Shown here: positions 16,415 through 25,008 of the stretch, piece by piece | Layout of the letters: every line of letters begins with the position of its first letter | How positions within the stretch are numbered: position 1 is the first letter of the stretch | Assembly (NCBI GenBank): GCA_052246725.1 | Contig: JBQQCL010000014.1 | DNA: 64,000 nucleotides | From: Pseudalkalibacillus sp052246725 | Lineage (GTDB): Bacteria > Bacillota > Bacilli > Bacillales > Fictibacillaceae | Strand: one strand, 5' to 3' | Notes under the pieces: model-generated | The model's database searches: none | What the model was told of the DNA's origin: nothing | The model's input: the letters and a program-made list of their open reading frames with translations, nothing else | Program-made: the position numbers and the translations under genes

Positions 16415-17482
16415 TTACACTTCCTCCTTCATACGGGACTTGAATCCATCAAGCTGATCTTGGACAGACCATGTCGGTGTTTGGAAAACATGCGTAAACA
16501 TATCGGTCGGCTCTGCTGGTCCGAATGCTTCCATATCTTCAACAGCTTGTTCAATTTCTCTTGTGATCTCTTCTTCGACCTGCGTTTTCCAAGCCTCTTC
16601 AAAATAGCCTTTGTTTGCCATATAACGCTCAAGTCGCAATAGCGGGTCGGTCGTTTCACGGCGGCATTTCGCTTCTTCTTGATCACGATACTTGCTAGGA
16701 TCGTCAGCCGTCGTATGAGCACCGTATCGATAGGTCACAGCCTCGATCAACGTTGGACCGTTTCCTTGGCGTGCGTGCTCCATCGCCTTTTTCGTTTCGA
16801 AATAAACGACAAAAATATCGTTTCCGTCGATACGGACACCCGGGATGTCATAAGCGACCGCTTTCTGAGCGATCGTTTTCGTTTTCATCTGTTTCTCCAT
16901 CGGCACCGAAATGGCGAACCCATTGTTTTGATTGAAAAAGACAACAGGGGCATTGAATACGCTTGCAAAATTAAGCCCTTCATGAAAGTCTCCTTCTGAA
17001 GTTGCACCGTCACCGAAATAGACGATGGAACCACGGTCGGTCCCCTTCATTTTTTCAGCCCATGCTGTACCTGTTGCATGCAAAAGTTGAGAAGCGATTG
17101 GCACTGCTGGAGGGAAAATGTTCTTTCCTTCCGGCGGTACGCATCCCATCGGATACCCTTTCCAATATAGGAATAGGTTTCGGGCAGAATGGCCATAGGT
17201 CAAAGTCGCCGCATGATCACGGTATGTCGGGAACATCCAGTCGCCTTCTTCAAGCACAAGCGAGCTTCCTACTTGAGCTGCTTCTTGCCCTTCAAATGGG
17301 ACATACGTACCGATCCGCCCTTGCCGCTGGAGGTTCACGCCTTTACGGTCAAACATCCGAGCTCTGAGCATTTTTATATAAAGTTCTTTCGTCAATGATT
17401 CTGTCATCTCGTTTTCAAATTCTGAGTTGACGACGACGCCATCTTCATTCAAGATCTGTTTCGTCGGAAATTGCGCTTCCAT
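16415..17482 (-). CDS. bkdAA: Branched-chain 2-oxoacid dehydrogenase E1 alpha
   Basis: The 355-residue protein holds the thiamine-diphosphate motif beginning GDGATSEGDFHEGLNFA and ending QNNGFAIS, and the phosphorylation-loop region RYGAHTTADDPSKYR typical of E1 alpha. It decarboxylates branched-chain 2-oxoacids. AAGGAGGGGTCTT precedes the ATG. The gene follows leucine dehydrogenase by twelve bases. Confidence 0.9.
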   Translation of the reverse strand: MEAQFPTKQILNEDGVVVNSEFENEMTESLTKELYIKMLRARMFDRKGVNLQRQGRIGTYVPFEGQEAAQVGSSLVLEEGDWMFPTYRDHAATLTYGHSARNLFLYWKGYPMGCVPPEGKNIFPPAVPIASQLLHATGTAWAEKMKGTDRGSIVYFGDGATSEGDFHEGLNFASVFNAPVVFFNQNNGFAISVPMEKQMKTKTIAQKAVAYDIPGVRIDGNDIFVVYFETKKAMEHARQGNGPTLIEAVTYRYGAHTTADDPSKYRDQEEAKCRRETTDPLLRLERYMANKGYFEEAWKTQVEEEITREIEQAVEDMEAFGPAEPTDMFTHVFQTPTWSVQDQLDGFKSRMKEEV

Positions 17483-17493
17483 AAGACCCCTCC

Positions 17494-18594
17494 TTAGTTA
17501 CGTACATTCCATTTTTGTCGTTTCTTATGACTGAAGAAGCTGTTGCGCTTCATTCTCTTTGTCAAACGATCATTACAAAATTGATTTGCAGACTCTGCAG
17601 TGGAGATCGATTGTTCATTTGATTTTTGGTAGATTTCCATCAGTGTATCGTAAATTGCTTTTGTTTTTGCTAGAACACGCGCTTTATTCGGCGAGTACAA
17701 CTCATCAGATACCTGGATGAGTCCGCCAGCGTTTACGATATAGTCTGGTGCATATATGATTCCTTTTTCTTGCAAGAACTTACCGTGTTCATCTCTTAAT
17801 AGCTGGTTGTTCGCCGATCCTACGACGGCCTTCACCTTCAATTGTTCAATTGTTTCATCGTTGATGATTCCGCCAAGCGCACAAGGAACGAAAACATCTG
17901 CTGGAACACTGTAGATTTCATTGCCTTCTACGACTCTTACGTTACCTTTTAGACCTTCAGCTTGATCGATGATCCGTTTGATAGCAGATTCATTAATATC
18001 GGTGACATAAAGGTCGGCGCCATCTTCAAGTAGCTTTTCAGCCACTTTGTATCCAACTTTTCCTAGTCCCTGGATCGAATACGTTTTACCACTTAAATCA
18101 TCTGAACCGTAAAGGACGTTATTCGTCGCTTTCAGACCATAAAGGACCCCTTCTGCAGTCGGAATCGATGAATCTCCGCTTCCGCCATATTCTTCAGGCA
18201 CACCGACGATGCAATTCGTTTCTTTCAATGCATGGACGAAATCGTCAGGAGTCGTGCCCATATCGGTGCCTGTATAGAAACGACCGCTTAATGACTCTAC
18301 GAATTGACCGAACGCACGGAACAATTCCGGCGAACGATCCTTCAACGGATCTCCGATGATGACTGCCTTTCCGCCTCCAAAGTCGACATCTGCCGCAGCG
18401 CATTTATAAGTCATGCCTTTTGATAGACGGAGTACGTCCTCGATCGCCTCATCCGTAGAATTATATGGTCTCATACGACAGCCGCCCAGTGCCGGTCCAA
18501 GTGTCGTATTATGTATCGCGATAATTGCTTTCAGCCCTGTATCAGGATCATTGCAAAACAAAACTTGTTCGTGCCCATTGATGCGTTCAAACAT
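17494..18594 (-). CDS. bcd: Leucine (branched-chain amino acid) dehydrogenase
   Basis: From the ATG at 18594 the protein has 366 residues, near the usual 364. It shows the Glu/Leu/Phe/Val dehydrogenase dinucleotide site (IQGLGKVGYKVAEKLLEDGADLYVTDI), the catalytic-lysine region (GMTYKCAAADVDFGGGKAVI) and GGCRMRPY. It oxidatively deaminates leucine, isoleucine and valine to the oxoacids that feed the E1 subunits. GGGGGAT lies eight bases upstream; the frame five codons longer lacks that spacing. The last 25 residues are unusually basic. A CcpA-like site lies at 18643-18656. Confidence 0.9.
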   Translation of the reverse strand: MFERINGHEQVLFCNDPDTGLKAIIAIHNTTLGPALGGCRMRPYNSTDEAIEDVLRLSKGMTYKCAAADVDFGGGKAVIIGDPLKDRSPELFRAFGQFVESLSGRFYTGTDMGTTPDDFVHALKETNCIVGVPEEYGGSGDSSIPTAEGVLYGLKATNNVLYGSDDLSGKTYSIQGLGKVGYKVAEKLLEDGADLYVTDINESAIKRIIDQAEGLKGNVRVVEGNEIYSVPADVFVPCALGGIINDETIEQLKVKAVVGSANNQLLRDEHGKFLQEKGIIYAPDYIVNAGGLIQVSDELYSPNKARVLAKTKAIYDTLMEIYQKSNEQSISTAESANQFCNDRLTKRMKRNSFFSHKKRQKWNVRN

Positions 18595-18642
18595 GATGTA
18601 ATCCCCCAATTCTATTAATCTTGATGACTATTGAACTGTCAT

Positions 18643-18656
18643 CGTAAACGCTTTCA
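18643..18656. promoter_or_regulatory. Candidate cre (CcpA) site before bcd
   Basis: CGTAAACGCTTTCA differs from the cre consensus TGNNARCGNWWWCA only at the first base. It lies in the 77-bp gap between the thioesterase gene and bcd, so carbon repression of the catabolic part of the operon is plausible. Confidence 0.5.
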
Positions 18657-18671
18657 TACAATTGCAAAAAA

Positions 18672-19067
18672 TTAAGCCTTCATCGACTCGATTTTTTCCT
18701 TGATCATTTCTTTAGGTAGTATATATTGTGTGACTTCGCCTTCTCCAATTTTTTCTTTAGTGTTCCGGATTTCAAGATCACAGATGACCGCTCTTCCTTT
18801 TATTTCTCTAAGTGTAGCCGTTACGGTGATTTCACTTCCAGCAGGCGTAGGATTCAAATGTTTCGCTGATACTCCCCCGCCAATTCCTTCCTCGTGTTCT
18901 TCAAGATATGGAAGAATGATTTGTCGTGCTGCCCATTCCATGTGATAGACCATCGAAACAGTCGAATAAGCAGGGTGTACCAAATTCCCTTCGAACTGCG
19001 CATACATATCAGGTGTCACTGTAGCAGTAATGGTAGCCTGTTGACCAACTTGCATACCTGGCTTCAT
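18672..19067 (-). CDS. Hotdog-fold acyl-CoA thioesterase, FlK-like
   Basis: The 131-residue protein resembles fluoroacetyl-CoA thioesterase family members: STVSMVYHMEWAARQII contains the threonine-to-glutamate spacing, and HLNPTPAG carries the histidine of the FlK triad. The expected reaction is hydrolysis of a short or branched acyl-CoA. It heads the bkd operon where B. subtilis has ptb. It might release branched acids or relieve CoA trapping; substrate is inferred. The start is supported by GGAGGCAG just upstream. The shared palindrome lies 107 bases upstream. Confidence 0.75.
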   Translation of the reverse strand: MKPGMQVGQQATITATVTPDMYAQFEGNLVHPAYSTVSMVYHMEWAARQIILPYLEEHEEGIGGGVSAKHLNPTPAGSEITVTATLREIKGRAVICDLEIRNTKEKIGEGEVTQYILPKEMIKEKIESMKA

Positions 19068-19173
19068 TATATCTGCCTCCTTTGCTTCTTATCTTCGTGC
19101 AGAGAGATACTGTTTTCTATTCTTCAGTCCAGTTCATTCTTCTTAAAAATGGCCGGTATTATCCATTATAAAT

Positions 19174-19194
19174 ATGACGTTTATTTAACGATAT
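19174..19194. promoter_or_regulatory. Palindromic operator P1, shared with the paa operon
   Basis: The left arm ATGACGTT, centre TATTT and right arm AACGATAT make a near-perfect palindrome (two mismatches). The 14-mer ACGTTTATTTAACG (19177-19190) is identical to that before paaA at 34498-34511. It stands upstream of the thioesterase-bcd-bkd operon. Confidence 0.65.
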
Positions 19195-19333
19195 AATATC
19201 ATTTTGTTTAATAAAATGCAATGCAATGTCAGGTTCCAGCGTGTTTTGAAACGGGTCATTTTTGCGTAACATCAAGGTTTTAACGCTTTAAAGTGACGGT
19301 CATCCTCTTTGAAACCATTCCTTTTTCTCCAAT

Positions 19334-19413
19334 AAAAAAGACGACCCGAATCGTATGCCGCATTCACTAACGGAACCGTTATTTTGTGAATATCGATACT
19401 TTCGAGTCATCTT
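19334..19413 (-). terminator. Long terminator hairpin of the SDR gene
   Basis: On the minus strand AAGATGACTCGAA pairs with TTCGGGTCGTCTT (two G-U) around an inner hairpin (ATTCAC/GTGAAT, AACGG/CCGTT), followed by TTTTTTATT. It is 24 bases after the SDR stop. The remaining 19068-19333 holds only the palindrome P1 and presumably the bkd promoter. Confidence 0.75.
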
Positions 19414-19436
19414 CAACTTGTTTATTTGATTTGCAA

Positions 19437-20156
19437 TTAATATCTCGGGTATTCCTGTGACAATGGGTGTAGGACGATTTCATCGATGACCATGTGTTTC
19501 GGAGCTGAAGCCATGTAACATACTGCTTCTGCGATGTCATCAACCTTCAACCAATCTTCTTTATGCTCTTCACCCTGTTTGGAATCCGCAAAGAACGTGT
19601 CGATTGCTCCAGGATTCACAGTACCGACACGGATGCCGTACTCTTGTACTTCCTGGGCTACTGAACCGATAAATCCTTGGACTGCGTACTTTGTTGCGGT
19701 ATACGCTGATCCATTTGCGATCGTCCTTCTAGCTACATCGGATGAAATGGTGATGATCGTACCGGATCGTTTTTCCTTCATGAATGGGATGACTTCCTTC
19801 GTGGTTAAAAACACTCCGCGCGTGTTGACAGCGAAGACGTTCTCCCATTCCTCAAGAGTTGTCTCTTCTGCGGTTTTGAAAAATCCGATTCCAGCGTTAT
19901 TGATTAAAATATCAACTTGTCCGTAATGATCGAAAATTTGTTTGAACGCTTTTTTAACGTGTTGCTCATCCGTAACATCGGCCTGAAGGCTAAGTACCTC
20001 GCTGCCGTTTTCTTCTAATTCCTTTGCGGTTTCATGGATTTGTTCAGAAGACCCGATGATTGCTAATTTCGTTCCCTCGGCTGCTACTCGGGTGGCAATT
20101 GCTTTACCTGCACCCCGGGATGCACCTGTGATGACAGCTACTTTTTCATTTAGCAT
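19437..20156 (-). CDS. Short-chain dehydrogenase/reductase (FabG-like)
   Basis: The 239-residue protein has the classical SDR fold markers: TGASRGAGKA for NAD(P) binding near residue 11, NNAGIG, the catalytic serine in TISSD, and YTATK (Tyr/Lys) about residue 152. It probably reduces or oxidises a carbonyl/alcohol pair with NADP(H). Substrate is unknown. The gene seems monocistronic, with its own terminator. Position between the bkd and paa regions may hint at acyl metabolism but proves nothing. Confidence 0.8.
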   Translation of the reverse strand: MLNEKVAVITGASRGAGKAIATRVAAEGTKLAIIGSSEQIHETAKELEENGSEVLSLQADVTDEQHVKKAFKQIFDHYGQVDILINNAGIGFFKTAEETTLEEWENVFAVNTRGVFLTTKEVIPFMKEKRSGTIITISSDVARRTIANGSAYTATKYAVQGFIGSVAQEVQEYGIRVGTVNPGAIDTFFADSKQGEEHKEDWLKVDDIAEAVCYMASAPKHMVIDEIVLHPLSQEYPRY

Positions 20157-20299
20157 AGGATTTATTCCCCTTTCTATCGTTTCACTCTTGGTTGTCCGTA
20201 CATCATTGTACTATATCGTTCGCCTTTATTTCGAGTTTTAAACCTTTGGTGTAAGATTTGTTGAAATTTCAAAGGCTTTACAGCGAATAACCAATTCAA

Positions 20300-20390
20300 A
20301 AGGCATTTATCTCTACAACTTTACAACGAAATGCTAATAATTCTAAATTATCTCCACAACTCCAAAATTATCTCTACAACGTCAAAAGCT
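20300..20390. repeat. Degenerate array E, period about 20-21 bp
   Basis: TTATCTCTACAAC-type cores start at 20307, 20348 and 20368 (intervals 41 and 20), with a decayed unit between the first two. The array lies between the SDR gene start and the transporter terminator and resembles the exact 21-bp arrays elsewhere in the window. Confidence 0.6.
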
Positions 20391-20407
20391 CAAGTTCTTC
20401 CGATCAT

Positions 20408-20440
20408 ACGAAAAGAGCAGCGGGTTAGGCTGCTCTTCTC
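20408..20440 (-). terminator. Terminator of the Na+-dependent transporter gene
   Basis: AAGAGCAGC and GCTGCTCTT pair around a seven-base loop, with TTTTCG following on the minus strand, just past the transporter stop. Confidence 0.8.
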
Positions 20441-20450
20441 AAATTACTTT

Positions 20451-21782
20451 TTAAATCAATCCAAGTGCATCAATGAATACGATGATAATGACGAGTGGTA
20501 CAAAATACTTCAACACAAGCAGCCATAGTGCCAATAGCCTTTTTCCAGTATGACTGCCATCTGTCAATTCCGCCACAAGTACTTCACGCTTCATTTTCCA
20601 AGGCACAAAGATCGAAATCAACAATGCCCCTAACGGAAGCATGATGTTACTTACGAGGTAGTCCATCAAGTCAAAAATGATTTTATCAAACAATGTGATA
20701 TTCCCCAGAATACCATATGAAAGTGCTGATGGTACACCGACTACAAAAATAGCGATCCCAATCAACCAAGCTGCTTTCGAACGACGCTGACGGGATTCTT
20801 TCGCTACTGATGCAACGATGATCTCAAGCATCGAGAACGCTGAAGTCAACGTGGCAAATAGGAATAGTGCCAGGAATGCAATGAAGAAAAACGTTCCTGC
20901 TGGCATTTGGGCAAAGACAGACGGTAAAACGATGAACAACAATCCTGGCCCTTCCGTTGGTTCAAAGCCTAGTGAGAAGACTGCCGGAAAGATCGCCAGC
21001 CCTGAAAGGATCGTGATGAAGATGTTCATCGCTACGATTGAACCTGCAGACCTGCCCAGGCTTTCCGTTTTTGATAAATAAGAACTGTACGTAACCATGA
21101 CAGATACACCGAGACTCAAGGAGAAAAATGACTGACCCAGTGCGAAAAGAACACCTTCAGATGTCAATCTGCTGAAGTCAGGCTGCAGGAAGAAACGTAC
21201 CCCTTCCATTGCTCCATCCAGTGTCAACGAGCGGCCGATCAGAATGAGGAACAAGACGAATAACGCCGGCATCATCCATTTACTTGCCTTCTCAATTCCA
21301 TCTTTAATTCCACGAGCAACTACCAGGATCGTCAATAGAATGAATGCAAACTGCGAACCTACTGCTGTCCATGGATTAGAGATGATTGTTCCGAATAACT
21401 GTTCATAGTCACTAACGCCAGAAATGTACCCGGTTATGCTTGCACCGAAATATAATAGAATCCAACCACCAATTACACTATAGAAGGATAATAGAATGAA
21501 TGCACTGAATACACCAATACGGCCGATGAATTCCCACCCTGGTGCGATGGTTCGGTACGCCGAAATGGCTTCTTTTTGTGTACTGCGCCCAATAACGAAC
21601 TCAGCTAATAATAACGGTAGACCTACTAGTAAAGTGAATAGCAGGAATACAAGGAAGAATGCTCCCCCACCGCTGTTACCAGCGACGTATGGAAACTTCC
21701 AGATTGCGCCGAGTCCGATAGCCGAACCAGCTGCTGCTAAAATGAATGTAAGTTTTGATGCCCATTGCTCTTGCTGCGCCAT
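20451..21782 (-). CDS. Sodium-dependent transporter, NSS/SNF family (YhdH-like)
   Basis: The 443-residue protein begins with the NSS signature WASKLTFILAAAGSAIGLGAIWKFPYVAGNSGGGAF, split here as the first membrane segment with its unwound sodium/substrate site, and has about eleven hydrophobic segments. Bacterial members import amino acids with sodium. The substrate is not readable. GGAGGTAAT precedes the ATG. It is monocistronic with a clear terminator. Confidence 0.85.
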   Translation of the reverse strand: MAQQEQWASKLTFILAAAGSAIGLGAIWKFPYVAGNSGGGAFFLVFLLFTLLVGLPLLLAEFVIGRSTQKEAISAYRTIAPGWEFIGRIGVFSAFILLSFYSVIGGWILLYFGASITGYISGVSDYEQLFGTIISNPWTAVGSQFAFILLTILVVARGIKDGIEKASKWMMPALFVLFLILIGRSLTLDGAMEGVRFFLQPDFSRLTSEGVLFALGQSFFSLSLGVSVMVTYSSYLSKTESLGRSAGSIVAMNIFITILSGLAIFPAVFSLGFEPTEGPGLLFIVLPSVFAQMPAGTFFFIAFLALFLFATLTSAFSMLEIIVASVAKESRQRRSKAAWLIGIAIFVVGVPSALSYGILGNITLFDKIIFDLMDYLVSNIMLPLGALLISIFVPWKMKREVLVAELTDGSHTGKRLLALWLLVLKYFVPLVIIIVFIDALGLI

Positions 21783-21974
21783 AATTACCTCCAGAACTTT
21801 CTATTAGTTTTTAATTCTATATAGTTGATTTTCTGAGAAATTCTCTGAACGAATCAACATTTACCCACAATAAAGCCACTATCTCAATATCTATTCGTAA
21901 CAAATATTTGTAAGTAGGACAACTATAAATATTTTACAGCGTCAAAGCTTTGAAGTATTACAACAACGAACTTC

Positions 21975-22922
21975 TTAATACCTTTGATCTAACGCATCCA
22001 ATGTTTCTTTCAACTCTGACATCATACGCTCCAGTAACTCTGAAACTGTCGGTATGTCACGGATCAATCCAGCGATTTGCCCGGAATTGATGAATCCTTC
22101 ATCCAAATTCCCTTCAACCGCTCCTTTACGGTGGAAATCTTCAGTCGTCTTCGCTACGAACGATTGAAGATCCGCTCCCTTCGCTTCCTCTTCTAATAGC
22201 TGTTTTGCATAAGGAGTCTTCAACAGGCGGCGGATTTTCCCGTAGGTTCTGCCGACAATCGTCGTCTCTGTATCACCGGCTTCAATCAGTTTTTGCTTAT
22301 AGTTCTCATGGAAAACACCCTCTTGTGTTGCAATAAAACGCGTACCCATCTGAACTCCGGATGCACCAAGTGCCAGGGCAGCCGCTAGTCCACGTCCATC
22401 TCCAATACCACCCGCCGCAACGACAGGTATATCAACCGCATCCGCCACTTGTGGGATGAGGGTCATTGTTGTCGATTCCTCGGTTGCATTGATTCCGGCT
22501 GCTTCATAACCTTCCGCAACGATGATGTCCGAGCCTGCCTCTTCAGCCTTTCGTGCATGTTTGACTGAAGCGACTACACAAATCACTGTCACCCCACGTT
22601 CTTTAAACTTAGGGATGAACGGTGCAGGGTTCCCTGCAGATAACACGACAACAGGCACTTCATATTGAAACATGAGCATCGCCGCTTCTTTCACAGCTGG
22701 AGAAACACTCAATGGAATATTCACCGCGAACGGTTTGTCCGTAAGTTTTTTTGTACGCTTGATAAGGTCTTCGATTTCATCAGGTTGAAAGGTTCCGATC
22801 CCGATTGTTCCCAAACCCCCAGCTTCAGAAATTGCAGCCGTCAAAGGGGCATTTGAAACGTTCCCCATCCCCCCTTGGATAATAGGGTATTTGATTTTAA
22901 GCAATTGGTATAACGGGTTCAT
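21975..22922 (-). CDS. Nitronate monooxygenase / FabK-like flavoprotein
   Basis: From the ATG at 22922 the protein has 315 residues. It starts MNPLYQLLKIKYPIIQGGMG as this FMN-dependent TIM-barrel family does, and contains AAGGIGDGRGLAAALALGASGVQMGTRF split over the phosphate-binding loop. I moved the start in by 35 codons because AAAGGAT precedes this ATG and the family begins here. It could oxidise alkyl nitronates or act as an enoyl-reductase relative. The gene is divergent from the carbonic-anhydrase-like gene. Confidence 0.82.
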   Translation of the reverse strand: MNPLYQLLKIKYPIIQGGMGNVSNAPLTAAISEAGGLGTIGIGTFQPDEIEDLIKRTKKLTDKPFAVNIPLSVSPAVKEAAMLMFQYEVPVVVLSAGNPAPFIPKFKERGVTVICVVASVKHARKAEEAGSDIIVAEGYEAAGINATEESTTMTLIPQVADAVDIPVVAAGGIGDGRGLAAALALGASGVQMGTRFIATQEGVFHENYKQKLIEAGDTETTIVGRTYGKIRRLLKTPYAKQLLEEEAKGADLQSFVAKTTEDFHRKGAVEGNLDEGFINSGQIAGLIRDIPTVSELLERMMSELKETLDALDQRY

Positions 22923-23067
22923 AGTGATGATCCTTTCTGTTGGAAGTAATTGTTGGATTGCTGGTTGATTGGCTGTGTCGTGCACAATTAGTTTCAGATC
23001 GTGCAACTTTGCGGGTGAATCTTGCAACTTCCTCCTAATTTACCAAGGGCTTCTACTTTTCCATCTA

Positions 23068-23092
23068 TGATATAATCTAGGAAACGCTTTCA
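23068..23092 (+). promoter_or_regulatory. Extended -10 promoter with overlapping cre-like site
   Basis: TGATATAAT (23068-23076) is a full extended -10. AGGAAACGCTTTCA at 23079-23092 matches cre at all fixed positions except the first base and would sit over the transcription start, a classic position for CcpA repression. Confidence 0.6.
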
Positions 23093-23105
23093 AGGAGGTT
23101 TTTAC

Positions 23106-23639
23106 ATGTTATATCCATACAACGGGCAAAGTCCTCAAGTGGACGAATCCGTTTTTATCGCACCAGGTGTACATATCATTGGTGACGTTACGATTGGTAA
23201 AAATTCAAGTGTCTGGTTCAATACGGTGGTCCGTGGTGATGAAGCACCGATCCGAATCGGTGACCGCTGTAACGTTCAGGACAACTGTACTTTACACTTG
23301 TACGAAGAGTTTCCGCTCATCCTTGAAGATGAAGTATCAATCGGGCATAATGTCATCCTCCATGGGTGTACCATTCGTAAAGGCGCACTGGTCGGGATGG
23401 GCGCGACAATCCTGGATAGTGCCGAAATCGGTGAATCCGCATTTATCGGGGCAAACACATTGGTTCCACCTGGTAAAAAGATTCCACCTCGCACAATGGT
23501 GATGGGATCGCCAGGAAAAGTCATTCGAGAACTTACTGATAAAGACCTTGAGCTGATCCAATTGACAATTGACACCTATGAACAAAAAGCCAAAGAGTTT
23601 AAAGAAAACTTGGCGAAATCAAGCCTTGGCGTAGATTGA
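23106..23639 (+). CDS. Gamma-carbonic-anhydrase-like hexapeptide protein
   Basis: The 177-residue protein is a left-handed beta-helix (hexapeptide repeats such as VTIGKN, EVSIGH, AEIGES) with the metal-ligand region HLYEEFPLILEDEVSIGHNVILHGC giving three histidines. It resembles YrdA/PaaY/YtoA. A second paralogue lies at 46466-46984. Function may be carbonic anhydrase or, as for PaaY, a CoA-ester hydrolase; the paa island nearby makes the latter worth a test. Its last twelve residues (KENLAKSSLGVD) are encoded by a copy of repeat R2. AAGGAGG precedes the ATG. Confidence 0.8.
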   Translation: MLYPYNGQSPQVDESVFIAPGVHIIGDVTIGKNSSVWFNTVVRGDEAPIRIGDRCNVQDNCTLHLYEEFPLILEDEVSIGHNVILHGCTIRKGALVGMGATILDSAEIGESAFIGANTLVPPGKKIPPRTMVMGSPGKVIRELTDKDLELIQLTIDTYEQKAKEFKENLAKSSLGVD

Positions 23640-23845
23640 GCCCTAGTTGCCCTTATACTTGAAACTTCAACTTTTCGACTACGTCGATATACATCTCGCT
23701 GAAAAGTTAACTTATCAAGTGTAAAGAAAACTTGGCGAAATCAAACGTTAGTGTAGATTGAGCCCTAGTTGCACTTATGCCATGAGGCGTAAAGAAAACT
23801 TGGCGAAATCAAGCCTTAGCGTAGATTGAGCCTTAGTTGCCCGAA
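23600..23845. repeat. Repeat R2, three tandem-like copies
   Basis: Copies begin with AAAGAAAACTTGGCG at 23601, 23723 and 23791 and continue AAATCAAGCCTTGGCG and TAGATTGAGCC, then TAGTTGCCC. The first overlaps the 3' end of the carbonic-anhydrase-like gene. The rest of the 299-bp gap before paaX holds no gene. Confidence 0.85.
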
Positions 23846-23898
23846 AAGGCATATAATTTTCCTTTGTGTGGTGTTTGCAAAAAACCGAAGCATAAGTA

Positions 23899-23934
23899 TG
23901 TGGGGTGACCCAAGCAGGGCCACCCACTTTTTAT
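23899..23934 (+). terminator. Terminator after the carbonic-anhydrase/R2 region
   Basis: GTGGGGTGACCC can pair with GGGCCACCCAC imperfectly, followed by TTTTTATT on the plus strand. It also separates the converging paaX gene. Confidence 0.6.
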
Positions 23935-23938
23935 TCTT

Positions 23939-24835
23939 TTAATTATTCGATTCGATGATCAGCGGGTGGTTCAACGCATCATACTTCTTGTCACGGTTTT
24001 TCACTTCGTTTCCTTCGCTGAAAACATCCTCAAAGAAACGGCTTGCAGGCTGAGCCAATGCTTTGTAATAGTCACTGAAAAGACTTGCAGCATAATCCCC
24101 GAGCCATTTTTTCGGTAACAGCTCTTGCGGCAATCCTGGATCGACAAACAGGAACTTCCGATATTCGTGAACAAGCTTTGTACGCTCCACAAAGCATTCT
24201 CCGTCCGACTTCTCCCCTTTTTCAATCTTGCTTTTATCGATGACATATTTCTGGCTGTAGGTTTTGATGAAATCCTCGTACTTCATGTTGATTTCGTTCA
24301 AATCCCAGCATTCCTCCACGAGCTTTTCACTCTTATGAGGACCTTTATGTTCAGATAGGAAGAAATGGACATAATCACGTATGTCATACTTTTCAATCAT
24401 CTGGTTCACCTGTTTTTCTTGTTGATTCGGTGAAATCCAGAAGCTGTTGGATAACAGTCCGAAACCGCTCCAAACTAGTTCTTTCCGCAACTCATCACGG
24501 ATGCTTCTCTTATTCTCTGGAATCGTGTAAGTGAACATTCTCCACTTCCCATCCCAAGTTTCAGGTTGAAGTTTGAAAATCCGGTTCGCCGCTTCTTCAA
24601 TCCTTTCGACGCCTTGTTCCGTCAATCGGTAATAGCTTTTGTTCCCTTTGCGATCAGCGGTGACCCACCCCTGTTTGTTCATTCTGGATATTGCAGCACG
24701 GACCGATTGTTCATTATGTCCAAATTCCTTCAACAAGCGGATCAAACTGCCAATCCATATATCGTTTCCGTAGTGACGGATGTAATCTCCGTATAACGTA
24801 AAAATCATTGACCGTGTGTTCAGACTGTTTTGCAT
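23939..24835 (-). CDS. paaX: PaaX-family transcriptional regulator of phenylacetate degradation
   Basis: From the ATG at 24835 the protein has 298 residues. It has an N-terminal winged helix (about 10-75, SMIFTLYGDYIRHYG to KQGWVTADRKGNKSYYRLT), followed by the PaaX core with GKWRMFTYTIPENKRSIRDELR. AAAGGATG lies well placed for this start, eight codons inside the longest frame. Known PaaX proteins repress paa genes and release DNA on binding phenylacetyl-CoA. It lies at the 3' end of the paa island on the same strand with its own 170-bp upstream gap. Confidence 0.87.
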   Translation of the reverse strand: MQNSLNTRSMIFTLYGDYIRHYGNDIWIGSLIRLLKEFGHNEQSVRAAISRMNKQGWVTADRKGNKSYYRLTEQGVERIEEAANRIFKLQPETWDGKWRMFTYTIPENKRSIRDELRKELVWSGFGLLSNSFWISPNQQEKQVNQMIEKYDIRDYVHFFLSEHKGPHKSEKLVEECWDLNEINMKYEDFIKTYSQKYVIDKSKIEKGEKSDGECFVERTKLVHEYRKFLFVDPGLPQELLPKKWLGDYAASLFSDYYKALAQPASRFFEDVFSEGNEVKNRDKKYDALNHPLIIESNN

Positions 24836-24884
24836 CGTGTTCATCCTTTTCCGATTCAATCTTTCAAATTACCCACAATATTAG

Positions 24885-24950
24885 TAGGAAAACCCGGTGA
24901 AATCAAGCCTTAACTCAGATTCAGCCGAAGTTACCCTATTCCTTTACCAG
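24885..24950. repeat. Degenerate copy of repeat R2
   Basis: GGTGAAATCAAGCCTTAACTC, AGATTCAGCCGAAGTTACCC follows the R2 pattern with several changes. It lies between paaX and the crotonase gene. Confidence 0.55.
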
Positions 24951-25008
24951 TAGTAAAACATTACTGCACTTTAATATGCCGTAAAAAGGATGGACAGTCT
25001 TCAAATCG

